This document shows positions 35,020 through 43,729 of a stretch of 64,000 nucleotides of DNA, one piece after another. Position 1 is the first letter of the stretch, and the number at the start of each line of letters is the position of its first letter. A model generated the notes under the pieces. The model was not told where the DNA came from. It ran no database searches and saw only the letters and a list, made by a program, of their open reading frames with translations. The translations under genes were made by a program, and so were the position numbers. Source of the DNA: Planctomycetota bacterium (GTDB lineage: Bacteria; Planctomycetota; Phycisphaerae; Phycisphaerales; UBA1924); the NCBI GenBank assembly GCA_018242625.1, contig JAFEBO010000012.1, positions 372,001 to 436,000 of the forward strand, written 5' to 3'.

Positions 35020-36054
35020 CTACTTGACGAAAAAGCGATCACCGATCTGGACGGCGTTGAGGGCCGCGCCTTTTCGCAACTGGTCGCCGGCCAGGAAGAG
35101 GCAATGATTGCGCGAACGGCCCTGAGCATCTCGCGGCGAACCGGGGTCGGCCCGCAATCTGCCGACGAAGACGGCGTCTTTGCCCGAAGCGTGCAGGGGC
35201 GTTGGAAACCGGTTGGATGACCTTTCGTCGATGAGTTCGATGCCGGGAGCCCCTGCGAGTGCGTCGCGGACCTGGGCCTCGCTGGCCGGCTCTTTCAGCG
35301 TGACGCAGATCGATTCGGAGTGCGCCCTCTCGACCGGGACCCGCACGCACATCGGCGAAACCTCGACGCCGGGATCGCTCCAGATGCGCCGCGTCTCGCT
35401 GATCATCTTCTGCTCTTCTCCGTTGAGGCCCGTGCTCTCATCGACGGCGGAGTTGTGGCTGAAAACATTGAACGCGCACTGCTCTTTGAAGACATTCCGA
35501 GTGACTTCTCGGCCGGCGAGCACCTCCGCGGCCTGGCGGCTGAGTTCCTCGATCGCGGCGGCGCCCGCCCCGGAAACGGCCTGATACGTGGAGACCACGA
35601 TCCTCGAGACCCCGAAGCGCTTGCGGAGGGGTTCGAGCGCGACGAGCATGAGGATCGTCGAGCAGTTCGGGTTGGCATAGACGCTGACACCCGGCCGCAC
35701 AAGGTCGCCGTTCACCTCGGGGATGACCAGCGGCACGGCCGGGTCCGCGCGGAATGCGGAGGAGTTGTCGACGACGAGACACCCCGCCCGGCTCGCGGCG
35801 GGGACGAGTTGCTTGGCGACACCGGAGGTTGCGCAGAACAAAGCGAGCTTCGCGCCCGCGAAGCTGTCTTCGCCCGCAAGGCCCACTTTCAGACTTCCGC
35901 CCGCAAACGGTATTTCGGAGCCCGCCGAGCGCGCAGATGCGACCGCGCGGATTCGGTCGGCGCGGTGGCCTCTCGACTCCAGAATCGAGATCGCTTCGCG
36001 CCCGACGGCGCCGGTGGCACCCACAACAACCACTGCACAGTCCGAAGGGATCAT
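35020..36054 (-). CDS. asd: Aspartate-semialdehyde dehydrogenase
   Basis: The protein has 344 residues, full length. It reduces aspartyl phosphate to aspartate semialdehyde with NADPH. The N-terminal nucleotide site is VVGATGAVGRE; the catalytic Cys is C131 in NPNCST; the acceptor region has QAVSGAGAAAI and CVRVPVERAHSE (conserved catalytic His). The start ATG overlaps the stop of the upstream trans-sulfuration gene as ATGA, so the two are translationally coupled. It is the last gene of the aspartate-to-methionine unit. Confidence 0.95.
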   Translation of the reverse strand: MIPSDCAVVVVGATGAVGREAISILESRGHRADRIRAVASARSAGSEIPFAGGSLKVGLAGEDSFAGAKLALFCATSGVAKQLVPAASRAGCLVVDNSSAFRADPAVPLVIPEVNGDLVRPGVSVYANPNCSTILMLVALEPLRKRFGVSRIVVSTYQAVSGAGAAAIEELSRQAAEVLAGREVTRNVFKEQCAFNVFSHNSAVDESTGLNGEEQKMISETRRIWSDPGVEVSPMCVRVPVERAHSESICVTLKEPASEAQVRDALAGAPGIELIDERSSNRFPTPLHASGKDAVFVGRLRADPGSPRDAQGRSRNHCLFLAGDQLRKGAALNAVQIGDRFFVK

Positions 36055-37289
36055 GCCGCGGCCTCCTCGCCCTTTGAACTCGCCTCAATCGACAAAGGAT
36101 GATCTTTCGGCTCTATCAGGGTGGCGGGCGTCCTCCCGGGCACTCCGGCGATATCGAGCGCGCGTGACAGATCTGCAATGAGGTCGTCGATGTGCTCGAT
36201 GCCCACCGAAAGCCTGACGAGATCCTGCGGCAGGCCGTGCCGATCCCGCTCCTGCTGCGGGACGCTGGCGTGCGACATGTAGAAGGGAAGGCTCGCGGAG
36301 GATGACACCGTGCCAAAGCTGACCCGGATCGAAAAGAGCCGGAGTGCCTCGATCAGGCGTTTGGACGTTTCCACGCATCCGGTTTCGAAGCAAACGACTG
36401 CCCCGCCGCCGGTGCAGCCCTCGCGGGCGAGGATTTCTCGCCCGGGATGTCCGGTCAGCGTGGGGTAGCGCACCTGCCTCAGTCCCCCGTGCGCCTGGAT
36501 GAACTGTGCGATCTTGGTCGCGTTTTCCTGCTGTCGCTCGAGACGGAGCGCAAGGGTCCGGAGGCCACGTTCGAGCTGGTAGCAGTCGAAGGGAGGGAGG
36601 GCCGAGCCTTCTCCGTTCTGCGTGCGATAGAGGTGTTCGGCGAGACTTTCCTTGCGCACGGTCACAACGCCGGCGGTCACATCGCTGTGGCCGCCGAGGT
36701 ACTTTGTGGCGGAATGGATCACGATGTCCGCTCCGAGATCGAGCGGGCGAAGGTTCAACGGAGAAAGCAGGGTGTTATCCACGGCCACGAGGATTTCCCG
36801 CCGCCTTGCCGCCTCGACGATCGCGCGAACGTCATAGACCGTGAGCATGGGGTTGCCCACCGGCTCGAGATAGACCAGCCGCGTCTGAAACGAAGCCTGT
36901 CCAAGGAATCGATCGGCGTTGGAGGCCGCGCAGTAACGCACATCAACACCCCTGTCGGGCAGGATCGTCGAGAAGATCCGCTGAGTCCCGCCGTAGAGGT
37001 CGTTGGCTGCGAGTATTTCTTCCCCGGGCTTGAGCAGCCGGGTCACGGCGGCGATTGCGGCGACTCCGCTCGCAAACGCGAACGACCTTCCGCCCCCTTC
37101 GAGGGCCGCAATCTGGCTTTCAAGAACTGACCGCGTGGGATTGCCGCTTCTGGAGTAGTCATACTCGCCAAAGGCCGTCGCGGATTCCTGGTCGAAGGTG
37201 GAAGACAGGTAGACAGGCGCCACCGTGGGCCGATGCTGTGCGGCGGGACCGTCCGGATGAACCAGCCTGGTGTGGATGTGAAGGCTCAT
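36051..37289 (-). CDS. PLP-dependent trans-sulfuration enzyme (cystathionine gamma-synthase/lyase family)
   Basis: The protein has 412 residues. The Cys/Met metabolism PLP family is evident: APVYLSSTFDQ, YDYSRSGNPTRSVLE, GGRSFAFASGVAAI, DNTLLSPLNLRPLDLGAD, and the PLP lysine K196 in HSATKYLGGHSD. It could act on O-acyl-homoserine plus cysteine (gamma-synthase), or as a beta- or gamma-lyase; sequence alone cannot decide. It is translationally coupled at both ends: ATGA overlap with the thrA-like gene upstream and with asd downstream. That coupling to homoserine synthesis favours a biosynthetic (metB-like) role. Confidence 0.9.
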   Translation of the reverse strand: MSLHIHTRLVHPDGPAAQHRPTVAPVYLSSTFDQESATAFGEYDYSRSGNPTRSVLESQIAALEGGGRSFAFASGVAAIAAVTRLLKPGEEILAANDLYGGTQRIFSTILPDRGVDVRYCAASNADRFLGQASFQTRLVYLEPVGNPMLTVYDVRAIVEAARRREILVAVDNTLLSPLNLRPLDLGADIVIHSATKYLGGHSDVTAGVVTVRKESLAEHLYRTQNGEGSALPPFDCYQLERGLRTLALRLERQQENATKIAQFIQAHGGLRQVRYPTLTGHPGREILAREGCTGGGAVVCFETGCVETSKRLIEALRLFSIRVSFGTVSSSASLPFYMSHASVPQQERDRHGLPQDLVRLSVGIEHIDDLIADLSRALDIAGVPGRTPATLIEPKDHPLSIEASSKGEEAAA

Positions 37290-39127
37290 CGTGCGGCCCC
37301 GGATCGGGAGTTTGCGGCCGGCGCCGGAGCGGTCGACTTTCCGGCCCGCGGAGAGACGTCGGCAAACCTCGCGGCCACGCCGTGTGCGCGTCCGTGCGTG
37401 CGCACCCGGTCGTGCACGTCCTGGGGATCGAATCGCTCCCCGACGATTTCCAGGAGGTCGGCAAAGACCGATTCTGAGGTAGGAGCCCGGCCCGCGCCGC
37501 GTCCGGTGACTCGAAACTCCCGTCCGTCGACGAGCCGGATCTCAACCGCATTCTGCTCGTTGGCGAGACGGCCGAGCAGGCTGTCGCTCTCGACTTCCTC
37601 GGGTCGGACAGTTGCCTGGACCCCTCCCGGAACGGGCCGGAGGGTCCCGACGAGGCGGATGGACTTGTTTCTGGCGCCGGCCTGCGCAACGGCCGCCACA
37701 TCGATGCGGCGGATGCCGGTGCGATCCACGGCGTCGAGTTTGAGTGTCTCCCCGAAGCCCGCCGCCGCCAGCACGGCGAGCTTGTTTGCGACGTCGATTC
37801 CGTCGAGGTCTGCCGAGGGATCGGCTTCTGCAAAGCCGGCGGCCTGAGCCTCGCGCACGGCCTGATCGAACGCGACACCCTTCTCGAGCCTGCCGAGAAT
37901 GAAATTGGCGGTGCCGTTCAGAACGCCGCGGATCTCCGCGATCGCACCGGCTTCGCGGGCGCGGCGGACCGCCTCGATGACCGGCACGCCCCCGCCGACG
38001 CTCGCGCTGTAACGGAGCGAAACACCGTGTTTTTTAGCGGCTTCGTGGAGCTGGGTGCCGAAGGCCGCGATCACGGCCTTGTTCGCGGTGACGACATGCT
38101 TGCCGGACTCGAGCGCCTTCAAGATCAGTTCGCGCGCAGGATGGAGCCCGCCGATGGCTTCGACGATGACGTCGGCCGAGGAGCGCACGAGCAGATCCGG
38201 ATCGCAGGAGAGCAGCGAGGCCGGGACTCCGCTGGCGGAGTGGCGGCACACATCGCGCACGGCAACGCCCACAACTTCGAAAAGCCTGGGCAACTGGGCG
38301 AGGTGCTTGTAGACACCGAGCCCAACGGTGCCGAGACCGAGAATGCCGACCTTGACTATTTCTGCCCGGGCTGATCCGCGTGCGAATTCCGAGGCGTCCG
38401 GCCCGATGACCGTGCCCACCGGGTGCCCGATCGAGCCGATTCCGATTGACAGGTGGTGTTCACGCGCAAACCGCACCGCCTTGTGCTGGGCGACGCCTTC
38501 CACGAGCGACAGCACATCGTCGTACGACACGCGGCGGTAGCGGCGCGCATCGGCATGCTCCGATGGATCGCGGTCGTAGAGACCGTCGACATCCTTCACA
38601 AGGACGCAATCGCATCCCAGCCCCGCGGCGATGTAGAGCGCCGAGAAATCGGAGCCGCCCCGCCCGAGCAGCGAAGTCCGGCCGAGGTGGTCGCGTCCGA
38701 TGAAGCCGGGAACGACCAGCACGGGACGATCCTCGAGCGCCCGCCTGATGGCGGCTACGTCGAGACTTTCCGGCCTGGCATCGAGCGGCGGCCCGCTGGT
38801 GACGAGCGCGAGCGCTCCCGGGTCCAGAGCGTTGGCGGGAATTCCCGCGCGATCGAGCGCCAGCATCAGCAGCGCCTGCGTCTGCGCCTCACCCGTCGCC
38901 GCCAGAGCGGCGACCGCGCCGGCATCGCACGAATCGCCGTACGAACGGGCGTGAGCGAGGAGGCGATCGGTCGTTGGCCCCATCGCCGATACGACGGCGA
39001 CGACCTTCTGGCCCTTGCGGAGGTACCGATAAACCTCGTGAACTGCCAGAGGCAGGGACTGCTCGTCGGGCAGCACCGAGCTGCCGAACTTCAGAACAAC
39101 GATCTCGTCGTGATGCAGGGCGGACAT
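37286..39127 (-). CDS. thrA: Bifunctional aspartokinase-homoserine dehydrogenase lacking ACT domains
   Basis: The protein has 613 residues; E. coli ThrA is 820. Residues about 8-245 are aspartokinase: VLKFGSSVL, VAVVSAMGPTTDRLL, VVPGFIGRD, LLGRGGSDFSAL, LVKDVDGLYDRDP. Residues about 260-580 are homoserine dehydrogenase: VGILGLGTVGLGVYK (NADP site), VEAIGGLHPARELI, GKHVVTANKAVIA, SVGGGVPVIEAVR, EIRGVLNGTANFIL, ADPSADLDGIDVANKL. The two are joined by a linker of only about 15-20 residues, so the ACT regulatory region that lies between them in ThrA and MetL is missing. GGAG lies about 10 nt before the ATG. It makes homoserine from aspartate together with Asd, and overlaps the next gene by ATGA. 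Confidence 0.92.
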   Translation of the reverse strand: MSALHHDEIVVLKFGSSVLPDEQSLPLAVHEVYRYLRKGQKVVAVVSAMGPTTDRLLAHARSYGDSCDAGAVAALAATGEAQTQALLMLALDRAGIPANALDPGALALVTSGPPLDARPESLDVAAIRRALEDRPVLVVPGFIGRDHLGRTSLLGRGGSDFSALYIAAGLGCDCVLVKDVDGLYDRDPSEHADARRYRRVSYDDVLSLVEGVAQHKAVRFAREHHLSIGIGSIGHPVGTVIGPDASEFARGSARAEIVKVGILGLGTVGLGVYKHLAQLPRLFEVVGVAVRDVCRHSASGVPASLLSCDPDLLVRSSADVIVEAIGGLHPARELILKALESGKHVVTANKAVIAAFGTQLHEAAKKHGVSLRYSASVGGGVPVIEAVRRAREAGAIAEIRGVLNGTANFILGRLEKGVAFDQAVREAQAAGFAEADPSADLDGIDVANKLAVLAAAGFGETLKLDAVDRTGIRRIDVAAVAQAGARNKSIRLVGTLRPVPGGVQATVRPEEVESDSLLGRLANEQNAVEIRLVDGREFRVTGRGAGRAPTSESVFADLLEIVGERFDPQDVHDRVRTHGRAHGVAARFADVSPRAGKSTAPAPAANSRSGAAR

Positions 39128-39209
39128 AACGAACTCCAGAACAGAGGCGCCGGACGCGATGCACGCGTGGGCCGCGGATGAGCGGGGAGAGGAAGGACGC
39201 GGATTGGGA

Positions 39210-40547
39210 TCAGACGAGTTGACGCGCGCGACCGCGCGTCGTGCGCGTGGTCGTCGTCACAGCGACATCGGCCGATTGCGTCGTCGCCTTCGAGATGGCG
39301 CGATCAAGATCGGCGATGATGTCGGCGGGATCTTCGAGCCCGACCGAGAGCCGGATGAGCCCGTCGGTAATGCCGGTTCGCTCGCGCTGTTCGCGCGGCA
39401 CGGCCCCGTGCGTCATGGAGACGGGGTGCGTGATCAACGTCTCGGCCGAGCCGAGATTCTCCGCGAGAGTGCAGAGTTGGACGTTGTTCATCACGATCAC
39501 ACCAGAATCTACACCACCGGCGAGCTCAAACGCAAGGATTCCCCCGAAGAACTGTTCAGAATCGGCGTTTCTTATCCCGCTCTTCGCGGGAAATGCCCAG
39601 CGGTTCTGGCGCACGGCCAGTTCGTGCTGTTCAAACTCCGATAACCCGGGGTAGAAGACCCTTTTGACCTTCGGGTGCCCTTCCAAAAACCGTGCGACTT
39701 CCAGGGCGTTGCGGGAGTGCTGCCGGATACGCAGGGGCAGCGTCTTGAGTCCCTGCAGCGTGAGCCAGGCGTCGAAGGGGGCCTGGATGGAGCCGACGGT
39801 CTTGCGGATCAGCCGGAAACGCTCGAGGAGCTGCTCGTTTCTGGAGGTGAGCGCGCCGCCGACTGTGGCGTTGTGACCCTCGATGTACTTCGTCGTCGAG
39901 TAGACGCAGACATCGGCGCCGATATCGAGCGGACGCAGCAGGACGGGCGTGAGGAAGGTGTTGTCGACGGCCAGGAGAATCTGGCGGTTCTTCAGGACGC
40001 GGGCGATCGCTTCGAGATCCGCGAGTTTCAGAGTCGGGTTCGCGGGAGTTTCAACGAAGACAATCTTTGTGCGCGGGGTGAGGGCTCGTTCGACGTTGGA
40101 GGCGAGGGAGGTATCGACGAAGGTCGCTTCAATCCCGAGCGGCTCGAGCACGAGGTTGAGCAGGCGCACGGTGCCGCCGTAGACCACGTCGGAAATGACG
40201 ACATGATCTCCGGCTTTGAGCACGGAGAGGAACAGCGCCGTGATGGCGGCCATCCCTGTTGAAAAGCAGACCGCGGGCGGCGTTGCTTCGAGCGCTCCCA
40301 GAGCGTCTTCGAGCGCCGAAACAGTCGGATTGCTCGCGCGGGAATAGGTATGACCTTTGTTGACGCCGACCGCGGGCTGCGCGTAGGTCGTGGACTGCAC
40401 GATGGGGGTCAGAAGGGCGCCGGTGGTCGGGTCCGGGCGCCTTCCGCCGCGAAGGGCAACCGTTTCTACTCCCGGACAGGGCTCGGCCCTGTGAGCGGCG
40501 GCGGCCAGAGTTTCGGGTTTGCGAGAGGATCGAATGCGACGAGACAT
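39210..40547 (-). CDS. PLP-dependent trans-sulfuration enzyme, second paralog (cystathionine synthase/lyase family)
   Basis: The protein has 445 residues from the ATG at 40547 (MSRRIRSS), with GGAG 12 nt upstream; an ATG 15 nt earlier is less well placed. Family motifs: IVQSTTYAQP, TYSRASNPTVSALEDAL, AVCFSTGMAAI, DNTFLTPVLLRPLDIGAD, PLP lysine K220 in YSTTKYIEGHNA, and NLGSAETLITHPVSMTHG. It has a short extra loop (RWAFPAKSGIRNADSEQF). It is the gene directly behind the SAM riboswitch, which argues for a methionine-pathway function (cystathionine gamma-synthase or homocysteine-forming enzyme). The thrA-like gene follows after 82 bp. Confidence 0.9.
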   Translation of the reverse strand: MSRRIRSSRKPETLAAAAHRAEPCPGVETVALRGGRRPDPTTGALLTPIVQSTTYAQPAVGVNKGHTYSRASNPTVSALEDALGALEATPPAVCFSTGMAAITALFLSVLKAGDHVVISDVVYGGTVRLLNLVLEPLGIEATFVDTSLASNVERALTPRTKIVFVETPANPTLKLADLEAIARVLKNRQILLAVDNTFLTPVLLRPLDIGADVCVYSTTKYIEGHNATVGGALTSRNEQLLERFRLIRKTVGSIQAPFDAWLTLQGLKTLPLRIRQHSRNALEVARFLEGHPKVKRVFYPGLSEFEQHELAVRQNRWAFPAKSGIRNADSEQFFGGILAFELAGGVDSGVIVMNNVQLCTLAENLGSAETLITHPVSMTHGAVPREQRERTGITDGLIRLSVGLEDPADIIADLDRAISKATTQSADVAVTTTTRTTRGRARQLV

Positions 40548-40592
40548 GGCCGTGATCTCCACGGCACCAAGTCGTCTAGAGCCACAGGGCGG

Positions 40593-40615
40593 AGCGATCC
40601 GGCGGACCGGGGTCG
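40593..40615 (-). other. Hairpin between riboswitch and first gene
   Basis: GCGA and CCGG pair with CCGG and TCGC with small bulges. On the minus strand no U-run follows it, so it is not an obvious terminator; it could be part of the riboswitch expression platform. On the plus strand it is followed by five T. Confidence 0.35.
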
Positions 40616-40624
40616 CTTTTTGCA

Positions 40625-40757
40625 GGATGAAGGGCCGTTCCCATCATCCGCCGCATCGTTCCTTGGAACAAAGTTCCTCGGCTGGCTCCGGCACCGCGAC
40701 TGATTTACAGCTCGGTTGCCGCCCGGGAAAATGCCTTCCCGGGACTCTTGATGCTGG
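40625..40757 (-). promoter_or_regulatory. SAM riboswitch of the SAM-I/SAM-IV clan
   Basis: Read on the minus strand, the RNA opens CAGC AUCAAGAG, forms P2 from CCCGGGAA/UUCCCGGG, then has the invariant GGCAACC (plus 40714-40720), a P3 hairpin, GGUGC followed by CGGAGCCAGC, and a P4-like GGAAC-UUU-GUUCC hairpin. P1 closes GCAUC (plus 40750-40754) with GAUGC (plus 40653-40657). These are the core elements of SAM-I-type aptamers. P2 is short with no kink-turn, and an extra hairpin GGAUGA/UCAUCC follows P1 (40625-40649), both more like SAM-IV or the SAM-I/IV variant. It binds S-adenosylmethionine and would shut down the downstream cluster. Confidence 0.85.
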
Positions 40758-40761
40758 GGGA

Positions 40762-40789
40762 AGTTTATCGATGGCCGGGACGTTGTCAA
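40762..40789 (-). promoter_or_regulatory. Sigma-70-type promoter driving the riboswitch and methionine unit
   Basis: On the minus strand: TTGACA (plus 40789-40784), 16-nt spacer, TAAACT (plus 40767-40762). Transcription would begin about 7 nt later, right at the 5' edge of the riboswitch P1. The -35 is a perfect consensus match. Confidence 0.8.
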
Positions 40790-40799
40790 GCCTTCCGAT

Positions 40800-40805
40800 T
40801 ATTCT
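40800..40805 (+). promoter_or_regulatory. Possible -10 element of the pxp operon
   Basis: TATTCT ends 5 nt before the pxpB ATG at 40811; a GGGGC stretch lies between them. Confidence 0.4.
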
Positions 40806-40810
40806 GGGGC

Positions 40811-41509
40811 ATGCCCCCTCCGGTTCCTACACAGATCACCTGGTTCGGCGACCGCTGCCTGCGGCTGGAGTTTGGAACGGAAAACACCCCGGAGACTCGT
40901 GCCAGGGTGTACCGCGCCTGGGAGGCTCTTTACGACGCGGACTTTGAGTGCCGCCTGCGCCTGACCCCCGCCTACACGACGATCCTGGCGGAATTCGATC
41001 CCCTGACTTTGTCCGACCCGAAAGGGTTTATCGCGAGCCTCTTTGCAGAATCGCCCGACGCTCCGGCAATCCCTAGCCGGAAGACTGTTGAACTTCCGGT
41101 GTGTTACGAGGCTCCGCATGCTCCCGATCTTGAGTCGGTCGCGGAACACTGCGGCCTGAGCGTCGAAGATGTTGTGCGGGCGCACTCGGGAGCGACATAC
41201 GAGGTTGCGTTCATCGGATTCATGCCGGGATTTCCGTACCTTGTTGGACTGCCGAATGAACTGGCCTGCCCGCGCCTGCCAAATCCCAGACTGCGCGTTC
41301 CTTCGGGGAGCGTCGCGATCGCCGACGACCAGACGGGCATTTATCCCCGTTCGTCCGCCGGAGGATGGCGGCTGGTCGGGCGGACGCCGCTCCGGCTGTT
41401 TGATGCCGCCCAGCCGAGTCCTTCGCTCTTGGAGATAGGTGATTCGGTCCGATTTCGGCGCATCACGCCGGCGGAATTCGACACACTCGCCGCTCAAAGG
41501 AATTCGTGA
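40811..41509 (+). CDS. pxpB: 5-oxoprolinase subunit PxpB
   Basis: The protein has 232 residues from the ATG at 40811; upstream codons of the longer frame overlap the promoter of the methionine unit. It is the KipI/allophanate hydrolase subunit 1 family: YEVAFIGFMPGFPYLVGLP, then LRVPSGSVAIADDQTGIYP and GGWRLVGRTPL. With PxpA and PxpC it forms the ATP-dependent 5-oxoprolinase that opens pyroglutamate to glutamate. PxpC follows immediately. Confidence 0.92.
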   Translation: MPPPVPTQITWFGDRCLRLEFGTENTPETRARVYRAWEALYDADFECRLRLTPAYTTILAEFDPLTLSDPKGFIASLFAESPDAPAIPSRKTVELPVCYEAPHAPDLESVAEHCGLSVEDVVRAHSGATYEVAFIGFMPGFPYLVGLPNELACPRLPNPRLRVPSGSVAIADDQTGIYPRSSAGGWRLVGRTPLRLFDAAQPSPSLLEIGDSVRFRRITPAEFDTLAAQRNS

Positions 41510-42469
41510 TTGCCGCAGATGACGGTCATCGATCCGGGGATGCTGACGAGCGTGCAAACGCTGGGCTCCAGGCCGTGCCCGGAACTGGGCGTTCCGTCGG
41601 CCGGCGCGGTCGACACGCTTTCTGTAAAGGTCGGCAACCGGCTGCTTGGGAACCACGACTACGACGCGGCGCTTGAATGCACGCTGACGGGCGTGACCGT
41701 ACGGCTGGATTCGGACTCGCACATCGTCGTAACCGGTGGGGAAGCCGACTGCTTTCTGAAGGGCGATTCGATCCGCGCGATGGAGCGCTGGAAGGTGCAC
41801 AAGGTGGGCGCTGGGGAGACGGTGCAGATCGGTGGCGTCCGCCGCGGCGCCCGGGTTTATCTCTGCGTGCGGGGAGGATTCTGCTCGGACCGGAACTCGT
41901 TCGGACCTTCCACGAATCTTGGAGCCGGCTTTGGGGGCTTTGGGGGACGAGCGTTGCGGGCGGGTGATGTGCTCACTTTTAATGGGGCGACGGGCGACCC
42001 GCCTGAAAATCTGCATGTTCCGCCCATGGTCCTGGAGTTGCTTGAGCGCCGCACGCTTCGAGCGATTGCGCTGCCGATGGCAGGCCGGTTCGAGCAGGAG
42101 GCGGCGAACCTCTTCTGGCAATCGGAATTTACCGTTTCGAATCAGTCGGATCGCTCCGGTATCCGGCTGGAGGGGCCGGCGATCCCGAGCCTGTGCGCCG
42201 GGAGAATGATCAGCGAGGGGATGACGTTCGGCGCGATCGAGATCCCGCAAAGCGGCCAGCCGATCGTGCTTGGGGTGGAACATCCCACAACGGGCGGATA
42301 TCCGGTCATCGCGTGCGTGGCAACGGTGGATTTGCCAATCCTGGGGCAGCTGCGGCCGCGTGAGAAGGTACGCTTTGAGCAGGTGACGGTCGCCGAAGCC
42401 CACCGGCTGCTGCGCTCCGCATCTGCGGCCCTAAGACGCCTGCCCCCGCAGCGTGATTACTCCCTCTGA
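41510..42469 (+). CDS. pxpC: 5-oxoprolinase subunit PxpC
   Basis: The protein has 319 residues. Start TTG at 41510 was preferred over the ATG at 41519 because AAAGGA lies 7 nt before the TTG and 16 nt before the ATG; the TTG abuts the pxpB stop. KipA/biotin-dependent carboxylase-like domain: DPGMLTSVQTLGSRPCPELG, VPSAGAVDTLSVKVGNRLLG, GARVYLCVRGGF, SDRSGIRLEGPAIP and GMTFGAIEIPQSGQPIVLG. Partner of PxpB. Confidence 0.92.
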   Translation: MPQMTVIDPGMLTSVQTLGSRPCPELGVPSAGAVDTLSVKVGNRLLGNHDYDAALECTLTGVTVRLDSDSHIVVTGGEADCFLKGDSIRAMERWKVHKVGAGETVQIGGVRRGARVYLCVRGGFCSDRNSFGPSTNLGAGFGGFGGRALRAGDVLTFNGATGDPPENLHVPPMVLELLERRTLRAIALPMAGRFEQEAANLFWQSEFTVSNQSDRSGIRLEGPAIPSLCAGRMISEGMTFGAIEIPQSGQPIVLGVEHPTTGGYPVIACVATVDLPILGQLRPREKVRFEQVTVAEAHRLLRSASAALRRLPPQRDYSL

Positions 42470-42475
42470 TCGACC

Positions 42476-43729
42476 GTGCGAGCGCATTCTTCTCATCCCG
42501 GCCCATGGCACTGGTGGACCAGCGCGGATCCGCATGCGCGGCGTGCGCTCGTCGCCGGCGGCGCTGGATGGGCGCTCGACGGCATGGATGTGATGCTGTA
42601 CGCCCTGGCGCTCACGACCATCAAGGCCGAATTCGGCCTCTCTTCTGCGCAGGCGGGGATCATCGCTTCATCCACGCTGCTCGCTTCAGCGCTAGGCGGG
42701 ATGGTGTTTGGCGTCGTGGCCGACCGTATCGGGCGCGTCCGCGCTCTCTCACTCTCGATCCTGCTTTATTCCGCGTGCACGGCGCTGTGCGCTACGGCGG
42801 GAAGTCTGGAGGCTCTGGTTTTCTGGCGGCTGCTTGTTGGAATCGGGATGGGAGGCGAGTGGGCCGCGGGATCGGTGCTGATCGCCGAGACGTGGGATCC
42901 AAAGCAGCGCGGCCGGGCGATCGGCGTGATGCAATCGGGCTGGGCGCTTGGGTACATACTCGCGGCGGTGCTCGCCGGGATCATCATCCCCCGCTGGGGC
43001 TGGCGTCCGCTGTTTGTTGTTGGCGCGGCGCCCGCGCTGGTGGTGCTCTGGATTCGCCGGAGCGTGCCGGAGCCCAAGGCGTGGCTTCAATCGGCGGGCG
43101 AGCGCCTGGGATTTTGGGCGACCGTTCTGCAGCTTGCGCGGCCGCCCCACCTCTCCCGCGTTCTGATCGCCTGCCTGCTGACATCTTCGCTGATGTGCGC
43201 GTTCTGGGGGCTGTTTACCTGGATTCCCGGATTTCTTTCGAGCCCGATCGAGAAAGGCGGTGCGGGCCTGGAATTTGTGAATTCGACCGGATGGATCGTC
43301 ACTATTCAGATCGGCGCATTCCTGGGCTATTTCAGCTTCGGGTTTCTGGCAGAGCGCTTCGGACGGCGCTTCACGTTCGCCACGTTCACGATCGCCGCGG
43401 CCGTGTTTACGCCGATCTACGGCCTGAGCGCCCGGAGCGAGACGGTTCTCTTTCTGATCGGCCCGCTTGTCGGTTTCTTCGGGCACGGATTTTTCAGCGT
43501 CTTTGGGGCAATGCTTGCGGAGCTGTTTCCCGCACGCATCCGGGCGACGGCGCAGGGGCTTTGCTACAACTTTGGCCGGGGCGTGAGCGCGGCCTCGCCC
43601 GCGGTGGTCGGAGCGCTCTCGGATAAGCTGGGAATCGGCACCGCGCTCGCCTTTCTCGGCATTCTCTTTCTGACGGGAGCCGGGATTTTCTTCCTGCTTC
43701 CCAATACGCAGGGAGCGGAGCTCAAGTGA
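42476..43729 (+). CDS. MFS transporter, candidate 5-oxoproline (acid) carrier
   Basis: The protein has 417 residues with a GTG start at 42476. Twelve hydrophobic spans. MFS signatures: GWALDGMDVMLYALAL in TM1 and GVVADRIGRVRALS in loop 2-3, as in the aromatic/organic-acid:H+ symporters and sialate carriers, then FWRLLVGIGMGGEWAAGSVL. It sits between pxpC (6-bp gap) and pxpA (its TGA overlaps the pxpA GTG), so the likely substrate is 5-oxoproline; that is inferred from context only. Confidence 0.85.
   Translation: MRAHSSHPGPWHWWTSADPHARRALVAGGAGWALDGMDVMLYALALTTIKAEFGLSSAQAGIIASSTLLASALGGMVFGVVADRIGRVRALSLSILLYSACTALCATAGSLEALVFWRLLVGIGMGGEWAAGSVLIAETWDPKQRGRAIGVMQSGWALGYILAAVLAGIIIPRWGWRPLFVVGAAPALVVLWIRRSVPEPKAWLQSAGERLGFWATVLQLARPPHLSRVLIACLLTSSLMCAFWGLFTWIPGFLSSPIEKGGAGLEFVNSTGWIVTIQIGAFLGYFSFGFLAERFGRRFTFATFTIAAAVFTPIYGLSARSETVLFLIGPLVGFFGHGFFSVFGAMLAELFPARIRATAQGLCYNFGRGVSAASPAVVGALSDKLGIGTALAFLGILFLTGAGIFFLLPNTQGAELK

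Noticed and set aside
40593..40620. Plus-strand terminator (hairpin plus five T)
   Set aside because: No plus-strand gene lies upstream that it could terminate; it is more likely part of the minus-strand leader.
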